In this document: in pieces, positions 8,395 to 15,628 of the stretch
How the letters are laid out: every line of letters starts with the position of its first letter
Numbering within the stretch: position 1 is the first letter of the stretch
Source of the DNA: Luteolibacter sp. SL250
Lineage (GTDB): Bacteria; Verrucomicrobiota; Verrucomicrobiia; Verrucomicrobiales; Akkermansiaceae
Reading direction: 5' to 3'
NCBI RefSeq assembly: GCF_026625605.1
Contig: NZ_CP113054.1
Coordinates: 434,001 to 498,000 of the forward strand
Length of the DNA: 64,000 nt
The notes under the pieces: model-generated
The model's database searches: none
Seen by the model: only the letters and a program-made list of their open reading frames with translations
What the model was told of the DNA's origin: nothing
Position numbers and translations under genes: made by a program

Positions 8395-10464
8395 ATGAGA
8401 TATTCCATCATACTCACCTTGCTTGCCGCCGCCATGCCTTTGGCTGCCGAAACACAATCGTATGATGTGGTGGTGGTGGGTGGCAGTTCGGGGGGGATTG
8501 GTGCGGCCATCGGCGCGGCCCGGCTGGGGGTGAGCGTCGCGCTGGTCGAGGACACGCCGGTCCTCGGCGGCATGATCTCGAACGGCATCTCGAACATCGA
8601 CAGCTATTCGTATGAATCGCAGTGCGGCTTGTTCGAGGAATTCCGGGAGGAAGTCAGGAAGCACTATGAGCCGCTGTTCGGGAAGGATCCGTTCTTCAAG
8701 CTGGGCAACGGCATGCCACCGCACATCAACGGCAGGTCGTTCGCCGCGCACGAATCCCTGCGTGGGGGCAGATGGGAACCGCATGTGGCGGACGCCATCC
8801 TGAAGAGGAAGGCGGCGGAACTTCCCAACCTGAAGATCTTCTACAAGCGCTTCGCCACGAAGGCGGTCATGGAAGGCAACCGCATCACGGGTGTTGCCAC
8901 GGAAACGGATGCCGGCGAGCCGATCCTGTTCACCGCGAAGGTGGTGGTGGATGCGACGCATGAGGCGGATGTCGCCGCCTCCGCGGGTGCCCCGTTCCGT
9001 AAAGGCCGGGAGGCGCGGTCCGCGCTGGAGCCGCATGCCGGGAAAGTGCACTTCTTCAACCACACGGGCGAATTCCTCCCCGGCAGCACCGGGGAAGGGG
9101 ATGAGGCGATGGTTTCGTCCGGCCTCCGCCTCTGCATCAAGAACTACCCGAAGGAAGCGGGGGAGGCGCATGTGATGACCGAACCGCCGCCCGGCTACGC
9201 GAAGGAAAAGTACATCCACTCCGCCTACCGGGGGACGCCGGGCGTGCCGCATGGCAAGTCCGAGATGAACACCAACCCCATCGGCAGCGAGCTGCAGCTC
9301 ATCAACTGGAACTGGGCGGAGTCCGACCGGGCGGGACGGCGGAAAATCTACGAGACCTACCGTAACAACGCGCTCGGTTTCCTCTACTACCTCCAGCATG
9401 AGCGCGGCTTCAGGCACCTCGGGCTGCCGGATGACGAGTTCAAGGACAACGGCAACGTGCCCTACCGCATCTACATCCGCGAGTCCCGCCGGATCGAGGG
9501 GGACGACCTGATGACGGAGGCGGACATCAATCCTTTCATCAACGGCAACGGGCTGATCCCGCCGCTGAGGAAGAACAGCATCGGCATCGGGGAGTATCCC
9601 ATCGACTCGAAGCCCGTCCGACCGAAGAGCGACCTGACCACCCCGGACAAGGGGGAGGGGGACTTCTATCTGGTGAATGCCTCGATTGCTTTCCAGGTGC
9701 CGTATGGATCGCTGCTGCCGCAGAAGACCGAGGGCTTGCTGGTCCCCGTGGCGCTCTCCGCCACCCATGTCGCCTTTTCGTCCATCCGTATGGACCCCAC
9801 GTGGATGTCCCTCGGTCAGTCCGCGGGCATCGCCGCCGCCATGAGCGTGAAGAAAGGGACGCCGCCACGCATGCTGCCGCTGGAGGAACTGCAGAAGGAG
9901 ATGGTCGGGCAGAAGCTCAAGATCGCCTTTTATTGGGACGTGGAGGGCACCCACCCCGCGTTCGCGGAGATCCAGTTGCTGAGCGCGAAGGGCGTGGTCG
10001 ATGGCAATGCCGACCGCTGCTTCCGTCCGGACGAACCGCTCACCCGCGCGGAGGCCGCCCGCTTCATCTTCCGCGCCTTCGGGCTATGGACGAGCGTGAG
10101 CAACGTCCACTTCACGGATGTCCCGCACACCCATCCGGCGTTCCGGGAAATCGAGACTCTGTTCGACAACGGGGCGATGCCGGTTTTCGGCATTGACGCC
10201 CTGTGGCCGAAGGAAGGTGGCTATGATGCCAAACAGCACAGCGGCTTCCGTCAGAAGAACAACATCGGTGAGTTCAAACCCGACCAGCCGGTGACGGAAG
10301 CCGAGCTATCCGCCCTCATCGGGTGGTTCAAGGGCCGCACCAACCAGTCCGACCGCGGCGACCGCGCACCCTTGCTTGCTCCGTCGGAGGCGCCAGCCAT
10401 TACCCGTGGGGAGGCGTGCCGGACGATCCTCGCCGCGTTGCCGACCGCTCATTCCGCGAAATGA
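8395..10464 (+). CDS. Secreted FAD-dependent oxidoreductase with SLH-like C-terminus
   Basis: The 689-residue protein starts at MRYSIILTLLAAAMPLAAET, a clear signal peptide; a start 30 codons upstream would bury it. Residues about 22-50 form the FAD-binding Rossmann fold (VVVVGGSSGGIGAAIGAARL and a following acidic residue). The body to about residue 510 matches FAD-dependent oxidoreductases common in polysaccharide-degrading Verrucomicrobia and Planctomycetes. From about residue 518 come SLH-like repeats (HPAFAEIQLLSAKGVVDG, FRPDEPLTRAEAARFI) and a second, weaker set near 577-645. The substrate is unknown; a role on sugars or glycans is a family-level inference. It stands alone between the hydrolase and the degenerate toxin-antitoxin remnant. 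Confidence 0.82.
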   Translation: MRYSIILTLLAAAMPLAAETQSYDVVVVGGSSGGIGAAIGAARLGVSVALVEDTPVLGGMISNGISNIDSYSYESQCGLFEEFREEVRKHYEPLFGKDPFFKLGNGMPPHINGRSFAAHESLRGGRWEPHVADAILKRKAAELPNLKIFYKRFATKAVMEGNRITGVATETDAGEPILFTAKVVVDATHEADVAASAGAPFRKGREARSALEPHAGKVHFFNHTGEFLPGSTGEGDEAMVSSGLRLCIKNYPKEAGEAHVMTEPPPGYAKEKYIHSAYRGTPGVPHGKSEMNTNPIGSELQLINWNWAESDRAGRRKIYETYRNNALGFLYYLQHERGFRHLGLPDDEFKDNGNVPYRIYIRESRRIEGDDLMTEADINPFINGNGLIPPLRKNSIGIGEYPIDSKPVRPKSDLTTPDKGEGDFYLVNASIAFQVPYGSLLPQKTEGLLVPVALSATHVAFSSIRMDPTWMSLGQSAGIAAAMSVKKGTPPRMLPLEELQKEMVGQKLKIAFYWDVEGTHPAFAEIQLLSAKGVVDGNADRCFRPDEPLTRAEAARFIFRAFGLWTSVSNVHFTDVPHTHPAFREIETLFDNGAMPVFGIDALWPKEGGYDAKQHSGFRQKNNIGEFKPDQPVTEAELSALIGWFKGRTNQSDRGDRAPLLAPSEAPAITRGEACRTILAALPTAHSAK

Positions 10465-10558
10465 CTATTGATGGAAGGTTCGGGCATCCGCACACATGAC
10501 TGACTGAAGCCGTCGCTGCTGCTTTTGCCGAACAAATCTCCGGGATGGGCTCAGAGCT

Positions 10559-10624
10559 TCAATCGACACCCTCACTTACGAGTAATTTTATAAACTCGAG
10601 GAAATCCTGATTGAGCTGATCCAT
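10559..10624 (-). pseudogene. N-terminal fragment of an AbiEii-like nucleotidyltransferase
   Basis: A 21-codon frame starting at ATG 10624 reads MDQLNQDFLEFIKLLVSEGV and then stops one codon later. This matches the usual start of small AbiEii/MNT-type nucleotidyltransferase toxins, in which a D/N-F-x-E-F-I-x-L-L segment precedes the GGYAV core. The catalytic core is missing and the downstream sequence does not continue the protein in any frame I read. It overlaps the 3' end of the small upstream frame, as in intact toxin-antitoxin pairs. Confidence 0.45.
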
Positions 10625-10748
10625 TTTGCCCGTGGGTTTGGCAGATCACCGCCATGGCCTGCAACCGTTCAAGAGGGCTGCGATTTTTCCAAGGATTCTC
10701 CCGATCCCGGAAATCCTTGAGGCTTCTTTTGGCGAAGACCTTTTCCAC
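10572..10748 (-). CDS. Small protein, probable antitoxin of a decayed AbiEii-like pair
   Basis: This 58-codon frame starts at GTG 10748 and includes SLKDFRDRENPWKNRSPLER followed by LQAMA, ending near FPRVYKITRK. The pattern S-P-x-E-R-L-x-A with a basic R-V-Y-K-I-x-R-K end is one I associate with small proteins encoded directly upstream of AbiEii-type nucleotidyltransferases. The partner fragment overlaps its last 53 bases. No Shine-Dalgarno sequence is visible and TAG lies four codons before the GTG, so this gene may also be 5' truncated. The rest of the 10465-10855 gap holds only a terminator. Confidence 0.45.
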   Translation of the reverse strand: MEKVFAKRSLKDFRDRENPWKNRSPLERLQAMAVICQTHGQNGSAQSGFPRVYKITRK

Positions 10749-10800
10749 GATCCGAATCTAACCGGCGGACGGGAAAATGAACAGGGCCAAGTTGCAATGA

Positions 10801-10831
10801 AAACGGGCGTCCCCGTTGGAGGACGCCCGTC
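10801..10831 (-). terminator. Rho-independent terminator of the rhamnulose aldolase fusion
   Basis: ACGGGCGTCC (10804-10813) pairs perfectly with GGACGCCCGT (10822-10831). On the minus strand the stem is followed by four U residues (AAAA at 10801-10804 on the plus strand). It lies 25 bp past the stop codon of the rhamnulose aldolase gene. Confidence 0.85.
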
Positions 10832-10855
10832 TGGTTGACAGAAATGTAAGCTGGA

Positions 10856-13057
10856 TCAGCGCAGGAACGCCTCGTGGAGGCCGCCATCGACGGTGATGAC
10901 CTGGCCGGTCGTCTTGCTCAGGCGGTTCGTGATGAGCAGGAAGTAAGCCTCCGCCTGGTCGGCCGGGGTGATCGGTGCCTTGGTCAGTGTGCGGTCCGCG
11001 TAGAACTGGGCCAGCTTGCTGACCAGTGACTCGGTCGCCTCGTCATCCGTGTAGGAGATGTCGTATTTCGCGAGCGAGCCGATGACGCGGTCGCGCGGGA
11101 ACATGGCGGAACCCTGGACCACGGTCGCGGGAGCCACGCCGTTGACGCGCACCAGCGGGGACAGCTCGATCGCCAGCTCGCGGACGAGGTGGTTGGCGGC
11201 GGCCTTCGAGGTGTCGTAGGCGAGGGAGCCTTTTTTCGCCACCGCGGCGTTGGCGGAGGTGGTGAGGACCAGGTTGCCCTTGAGGCCTTGCTCCTTCCAG
11301 GTCTTCGCGGCTTCGTCGGCGACGAAGTAGGAACCGGTGACGTTGATGTTGAAGGTGAGCGCCCACTTGTCATCCGGGATGTGACCGGTGGTGTCGCTCG
11401 GCACGAAGATGCCCGCGGTCACCGCGATGTGGTCGAACCCACCGTAGGCGAGGGCCACCTGGTCCAGCATCGCGCGGATGCTGGCGCGGTCCGTGATGTT
11501 CGCCGCCAGGCCGATGGCCGGGCCGCAGTCGGAAACACCGCTGCCCGCCACGCCGATGCCGAGGCCATACTTGTCGGTGATCTCCTTCGCGGTCGCCTTC
11601 GCCGCATCCTCATTGAGGTCCACGCAGACGATGTGCGCGCCTTCCTTCACCAGGCGGTGGGCGGTTTCCTTGCCGATGCCGGAACCGGCGCCGATCACGA
11701 TGATGACCTGGCGGGCCAGCTCCTTCTCGGCGGGCATGCGCTGGAGCTTCGCTTCCTCAAGCAGCCAGTATTCGATGTCGAAGGCCTCCTGCTGCGGCAG
11801 GGCGATGTATTCGTCGATCGCCTCCGCACCGCGCATCACTTCCACCGCGCAGTTGTAGAACTCCGCGGTCACGCGGGACTCGGACTTGTCCTTGCCCCAG
11901 GCGATCATGCCCAGACCCGGGATCAGCACCACGGTCGGGTTCGGGTCGCGCTGGGCGGGGCTGTTGCTGTGCTTGCAGTTGTTGTAATAGGTCGCGTAGT
12001 CCTTGCGGTACTGCTCCAGGCCGGCGGCGAGCTTGCTCTTGAGGGCGGCGGCATCTTCCGTCTGCGGGTTCCAGTCCACGTAGAGCGGCTTGATCTTGGT
12101 GCGCAGGAAATGGTCCGGGCAGGACGTGCCCAGCTCTGCGAGGCGCGGTGCGTCCGCGGAGTTCACGAAGCGCAGGATCTTGTCGTCGTCCTGGATGGTG
12201 CCGATGAAGCGCTTCTGCTGGGAAACCTGGCCGCGCAGCCATGGCAGGATCTTCGCGAAGGCGGCGCGTCGCTCCGCCTCGGGCAGCGTCTGGTATTTCT
12301 GACCGCCGAAGGCTTTCGCGTCGCCGCCCTTCGCCTGGTACTTGTCTTCGATGTATTGCGCCGCCTTTTCGATGAACTCCAGCGTACGGATGTAGCAGAC
12401 CTTCTCGTCATCATCCCAGGAGATGAAGCCGTGCTGGCCCATCATGATCGCCTTCACGCCGGGGTTGGCCTTTTCGATCTCCTGCATCGCGAGGCCCAGC
12501 TCGAAGCCCGGGCGCATCCATGGCACGTAGTCCATCTCGCCGCTGAAGATCTCCTTGGTGAGCTGCTGGCAGTTCTTCGACGCGGCGATGGAGATGATCG
12601 CGTTCGGGTGCATGTGGTCGACATGCTTGCCGCTGAGGAAGGAGTGCAGCGGCGTGTCGATCGAGGACGGGCGCGGGTTGAGGTTGAAGGTCGTGTGGGA
12701 ATACATGCCGACCATTTCGTCCTCCGCCGGGGACTTCAGGCCCTTGTCCGCGCGGGCGGCATATGGTCCCTGCAGGCCGATGAGCTTGTCCTGGTAGAGG
12801 GAGGAGAAATTCTCGCGCTTCGAGGTGCGCAGGTCGCCGCCGGAACCCTTCACCCACAGCACTTCCACGTCGCCACCGGTGAGCGGGTCCTTCTCGATGA
12901 GTTTCGAGGAGGTGTTGCCACCGCCGGTGTTGGTGATGCGCTGGTCCGCACCCAGAATGTTCGAGCGGTACACCAGGCGGCCGACGGGATCGAGGGTGGC
13001 GGCGTGAGCGTCATCCCACGAATAGGAGACGTGCTTGAAGTTTTCGGGTTTGGACAT
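10856..13057 (-). CDS. rhaEW: Bifunctional rhamnulose-1-phosphate aldolase / lactaldehyde dehydrogenase
   Basis: The 733-residue protein fuses two enzymes of L-rhamnose breakdown. The N-terminal class II aldolase domain (about residues 20-420) has metal-ligand histidines in HVDHMHP (His148, His150) and QHG (His209) and should split rhamnulose-1-phosphate into dihydroxyacetone phosphate and lactaldehyde. The C-terminal short-chain dehydrogenase domain (about residues 445-733) has GAGSGIG at 456-462 and the catalytic Y614-x3-K618 and should oxidise or reduce lactaldehyde. The same fusion is known in Bacillus subtilis and many other bacteria. It is divergent from a DeoR-type regulator and close to rhamnulokinase. 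No rhamnose isomerase lies in the window. Confidence 0.92.
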   Translation of the reverse strand: MSKPENFKHVSYSWDDAHAATLDPVGRLVYRSNILGADQRITNTGGGNTSSKLIEKDPLTGGDVEVLWVKGSGGDLRTSKRENFSSLYQDKLIGLQGPYAARADKGLKSPAEDEMVGMYSHTTFNLNPRPSSIDTPLHSFLSGKHVDHMHPNAIISIAASKNCQQLTKEIFSGEMDYVPWMRPGFELGLAMQEIEKANPGVKAIMMGQHGFISWDDDEKVCYIRTLEFIEKAAQYIEDKYQAKGGDAKAFGGQKYQTLPEAERRAAFAKILPWLRGQVSQQKRFIGTIQDDDKILRFVNSADAPRLAELGTSCPDHFLRTKIKPLYVDWNPQTEDAAALKSKLAAGLEQYRKDYATYYNNCKHSNSPAQRDPNPTVVLIPGLGMIAWGKDKSESRVTAEFYNCAVEVMRGAEAIDEYIALPQQEAFDIEYWLLEEAKLQRMPAEKELARQVIIVIGAGSGIGKETAHRLVKEGAHIVCVDLNEDAAKATAKEITDKYGLGIGVAGSGVSDCGPAIGLAANITDRASIRAMLDQVALAYGGFDHIAVTAGIFVPSDTTGHIPDDKWALTFNINVTGSYFVADEAAKTWKEQGLKGNLVLTTSANAAVAKKGSLAYDTSKAAANHLVRELAIELSPLVRVNGVAPATVVQGSAMFPRDRVIGSLAKYDISYTDDEATESLVSKLAQFYADRTLTKAPITPADQAEAYFLLITNRLSKTTGQVITVDGGLHEAFLR

Positions 13058-13117
13058 GGCGGTTTGGTTTCGTATTGACGTGAGCGGGATTGGCCCGCAA
13101 AACGAAGGAAATCAAGC

Positions 13118-13137
13118 AAATTCCCACAAATTCCCAC
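13118..13137. promoter_or_regulatory. Direct repeat abutting the DeoR start codon
   Basis: The decamer AAATTCCCAC occurs twice in tandem at 13118-13127 and 13128-13137, ending immediately before the ATG of the DeoR-type gene. The shared 80-bp intergenic region controls both the repressor and the divergent rhaEW gene. The repeat may be part of the operator, but it could also be chance. Confidence 0.35.
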
Positions 13138-13902
13138 ATGCTCGCCGCCGAAAGACAACGCCGCATCCTCGAAATCGCCCGCAAGAACGGGACGGTGAGG
13201 ACCACCGAGCTGGCCGGGGACTTCGAGGTCACGGAGGAAACGATCCGCCGGGATCTGGACTTCCTCGCCCGTGTGGGTCATCTGCGCCGCACCCATGGCG
13301 GAGCCATGGACTCCACCGTGGCGCTGGGGGAGCTGTCGCTTTCGGAGCGGGAGTCGCGGCAGCTTGAGGAAAAGCTCTCCATCGGCCGGGAGGCTGCGAC
13401 TTTGGTGAAGGAAGGGGAGACGCTGCTGTTGGACGCCAGCACCACGGCGCTGGAATTCGCGTCGCAGCTCCCGGACGGGGTGCCGCTGCGGGTGGTGACC
13501 TATTCCATCGCGGTGGTCGAACGTCTTGCCACACGGGAAGCCATCGAGCTGATCGAGTTGGGCGGCACCTACGAACGCCGCGGGCGGAGATTTTCCGGCA
13601 TGCTGACGGAGGCCGCCCTGCGGATGCTGCGCATCGACCGCTTCTTTTTCTCCGGTGGTGGATTCGACCCGAAGCTGGGCATCGGCGAGCCGAACCCGGA
13701 CCAAGCGCGCTTCAAGAGGGCCATGCTGGAACACGCGCAGTGGTCCTGCGCCCTGATCGACTCCACCAAGCTCGGCGCTCCCACCGACCACTTTTTCGCG
13801 AAGCCGGAGGAACTGCACGCGATGATCACGGACAAGGGCGGCAGGTCCTACGCGAAGAAGCATCTCATCACGCCTCCCTACGAACTGCACTTCGGAAAGT
13901 AA
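13138..13902 (+). CDS. DeoR family transcriptional regulator, probable rhamnose repressor
   Basis: The 254-residue protein starts at MLAAERQRRILEIARKNGTV; the in-frame upstream extension overlaps the control region. A DeoR-type helix-turn-helix covers about residues 5-57 (TELAGDFEVTEETIRRDLDF and then RRTHGGA). The DeoR C-terminal sugar-phosphate sensor domain follows to about residue 230. DeoR-family repressors usually bind a phosphorylated sugar. Its position between rhaEW and rhaB points to rhamnulose phosphate or a related intermediate (inference). Its stop codon is followed at once by a palindromic element. Confidence 0.88.
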   Translation: MLAAERQRRILEIARKNGTVRTTELAGDFEVTEETIRRDLDFLARVGHLRRTHGGAMDSTVALGELSLSERESRQLEEKLSIGREAATLVKEGETLLLDASTTALEFASQLPDGVPLRVVTYSIAVVERLATREAIELIELGGTYERRGRRFSGMLTEAALRMLRIDRFFFSGGGFDPKLGIGEPNPDQARFKRAMLEHAQWSCALIDSTKLGAPTDHFFAKPEELHAMITDKGGRSYAKKHLITPPYELHFGK

Positions 13903-13975
13903 TGGAGCGCGGACTTCAGTCCGCCTCTGGAAAGGCTCCACCTCATGATTGATGCGGACTGAAGTCCGCGCTCCA
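13903..13975. repeat. Palindromic element with perfect 22-bp arms
   Basis: Arms at 13903-13924 and 13954-13975 are perfect reverse complements around a 29-bp centre. Each arm contains its own palindrome, GCGGACT-TC-AGTCCGC. The element sits directly after the DeoR stop codon and 19 bp before rhaB. It has the same nested design as the element at 6157 but a different sequence. Confidence 0.8.
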
Positions 13976-13994
13976 CTTTCCCATCATCAATCCC

Positions 13995-15479
13995 ATGTCT
14001 GAAAAAGTCTTCATCGCCGTTGATCTCGGAGCTGGCAGCGGCCGGGTGATCGCCGCCCGCACGGACCTCTCGAAGCTCGTGCTGGAGGACGTGCACCGTT
14101 TCGACAATCCGGGCACGGAACTCCCTTCCGGCTCGTATTGGAACATCGTCGGCCTTTACCGGGACATCCTCGAGGGTCTGCGCCGCGCGGTGGAGAAATA
14201 CGGCGACCGGATCGTCTCCATCGGCATCGACACCTGGGGCTGCGACTTCGGCCTCATCGACGCGGACGGAGAGCTGGTGGGAATGCCGCACCAGTACCGG
14301 GATGCCCGCTTCGAGGGCATGGCGGAGGTGATGCACGGGTTGATGCCGGAGGAGGAAATCTTCGCCCACACGGGTATCAAGACGAACTTCTACAACACCT
14401 CCCTGCACCTGCTGGCGGAGCGGCGCAGAAACAGCCCGGGCCTGCTGCATGCGGACCGCATCCTGTTCGTGCCGGACCTGCTGGCCTACTGGCTCACCGG
14501 GGTGAAGGCTTGTGAAAAGACGGTGGCCTCCACTTCCCAGCTCATCGACCCCGCCACGGGCGACTGGGCCTGGCCGGTGATCCGCGCGCTGGACCTGCCG
14601 GAGCAGCTTTTCGGCCCGCTGGTGGAGCCGGGCACCGTGCTCGGCCCCGTCCGGGAGGAAGTGGCCGCCTTCATCGGAGCTACGGGCATTCCCGTAGTGG
14701 CCACCGCCTGCCATGACACGGCGGCCGCCGTCACGGGCATCCCGATGGGCCGGGAGGACCTGTGGCTTTCCTCCGGCACCTGGTCCATCATGGGCATCGA
14801 GTCGGACACCGCCATCACCAGCGGCAAGGCGCTCGGCTACGGCTTCTGCAATGACTTCGGCGTCGGCGGGGACATCCATTCCCTGAAGAACATCGCCGGG
14901 CTGTGGCTCATCCAGGAATGCAAGCGGCAGTGGGCGCTGGACGGTGAGAGCCTCGGCTACGCGGAAATGGCGGAGCTGGCGGAAAAAGCGGAGCCTTTCA
15001 CCGCGTTCATCGATCCGGACGACATCGTCTTCGCCAGCCCAGGCCACATGCCGGACAAGATCCGCGAATGGTGCCGCAGGACCGGCCAGACCGTGCCGGA
15101 GAGCAAGGGCGCGGTGCTGCGCGTGGCCACGGATTCCCTCGCGCTGAAATACCGCGTCGTCTTCGAGCGGTTCCGGTGCCTCACCGGCCGGGAGTTCTCC
15201 TCCCTGCGGGCCGGTGGGGGCGGCATCCAGAATGAGGCGCTCAGCCAGGCCACCGCCAACGCCCTCGGCATCAGGGTTGTGGCAGGACCGGTCGAGGCGA
15301 CCTCCTGCGGGAACATCATCACCCAGATGGTGGGCATGGGCATCCTGCCGGACTTCACCGCCGGTCGGGAACTCATCTCACGTTCGTTCGGCTTCAAGAC
15401 CTTCGAGCCATCCGGCAAGGAGGAATGGGACGCGGCGTACGCCAGGTTTGGTGTGATGATGGGTAAGGCTCCGAAATGA
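13995..15479 (+). CDS. rhaB: Rhamnulokinase, FGGY family
   Basis: The 494-residue protein phosphorylates L-rhamnulose to rhamnulose-1-phosphate. It carries the phosphate-binding loop DLGAGSGR (residues 10-17), the rhamnulokinase segment SIGIDTWGCDFGLID, a candidate catalytic Asp241 in ATACHDTAAAV and the second ATP loop in RAGGGGIQN. Its length fits the family. It is co-directional with the DeoR-type gene but separated by a palindromic element. Together with rhaEW it forms two of the three core steps of phosphorylative rhamnose catabolism. Confidence 0.92.
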   Translation: MSEKVFIAVDLGAGSGRVIAARTDLSKLVLEDVHRFDNPGTELPSGSYWNIVGLYRDILEGLRRAVEKYGDRIVSIGIDTWGCDFGLIDADGELVGMPHQYRDARFEGMAEVMHGLMPEEEIFAHTGIKTNFYNTSLHLLAERRRNSPGLLHADRILFVPDLLAYWLTGVKACEKTVASTSQLIDPATGDWAWPVIRALDLPEQLFGPLVEPGTVLGPVREEVAAFIGATGIPVVATACHDTAAAVTGIPMGREDLWLSSGTWSIMGIESDTAITSGKALGYGFCNDFGVGGDIHSLKNIAGLWLIQECKRQWALDGESLGYAEMAELAEKAEPFTAFIDPDDIVFASPGHMPDKIREWCRRTGQTVPESKGAVLRVATDSLALKYRVVFERFRCLTGREFSSLRAGGGGIQNEALSQATANALGIRVVAGPVEATSCGNIITQMVGMGILPDFTAGRELISRSFGFKTFEPSGKEEWDAAYARFGVMMGKAPK

Positions 15480-15628
15480 ACCTCTCGAAACAGTCACCGT
15501 GACGGCAGGAAGTGCGGGCATCTTTGCGCACAAGTTCTTTTTTGCCTGCGATGAAAGAGGATCCGGGCAGGAACCGGAGAACCTTTCATTGCATGGAGAC
15601 CGTTTTTTGTGTTCGTTCACTGGAACCG

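Noticed and set aside
8281..9954. 557-codon open frame antisense to the FAD oxidoreductase
   Set aside because: It lies fully antisense to a gene with signal peptide and FAD motif; the composition is Arg/His/Gly-rich, typical of high-GC antisense frames.
10626..10838. 70-codon plus-strand frame in the gap after the FAD oxidoreductase
   Set aside because: It runs across the terminator of the aldolase gene and opposite the toxin-antitoxin remnant, with no ribosome binding site or motif.
11189..13078. 629-codon open frame antisense to rhaEW
   Set aside because: No recognisable motif; it lies opposite a well-conserved bifunctional enzyme and starts at its end.
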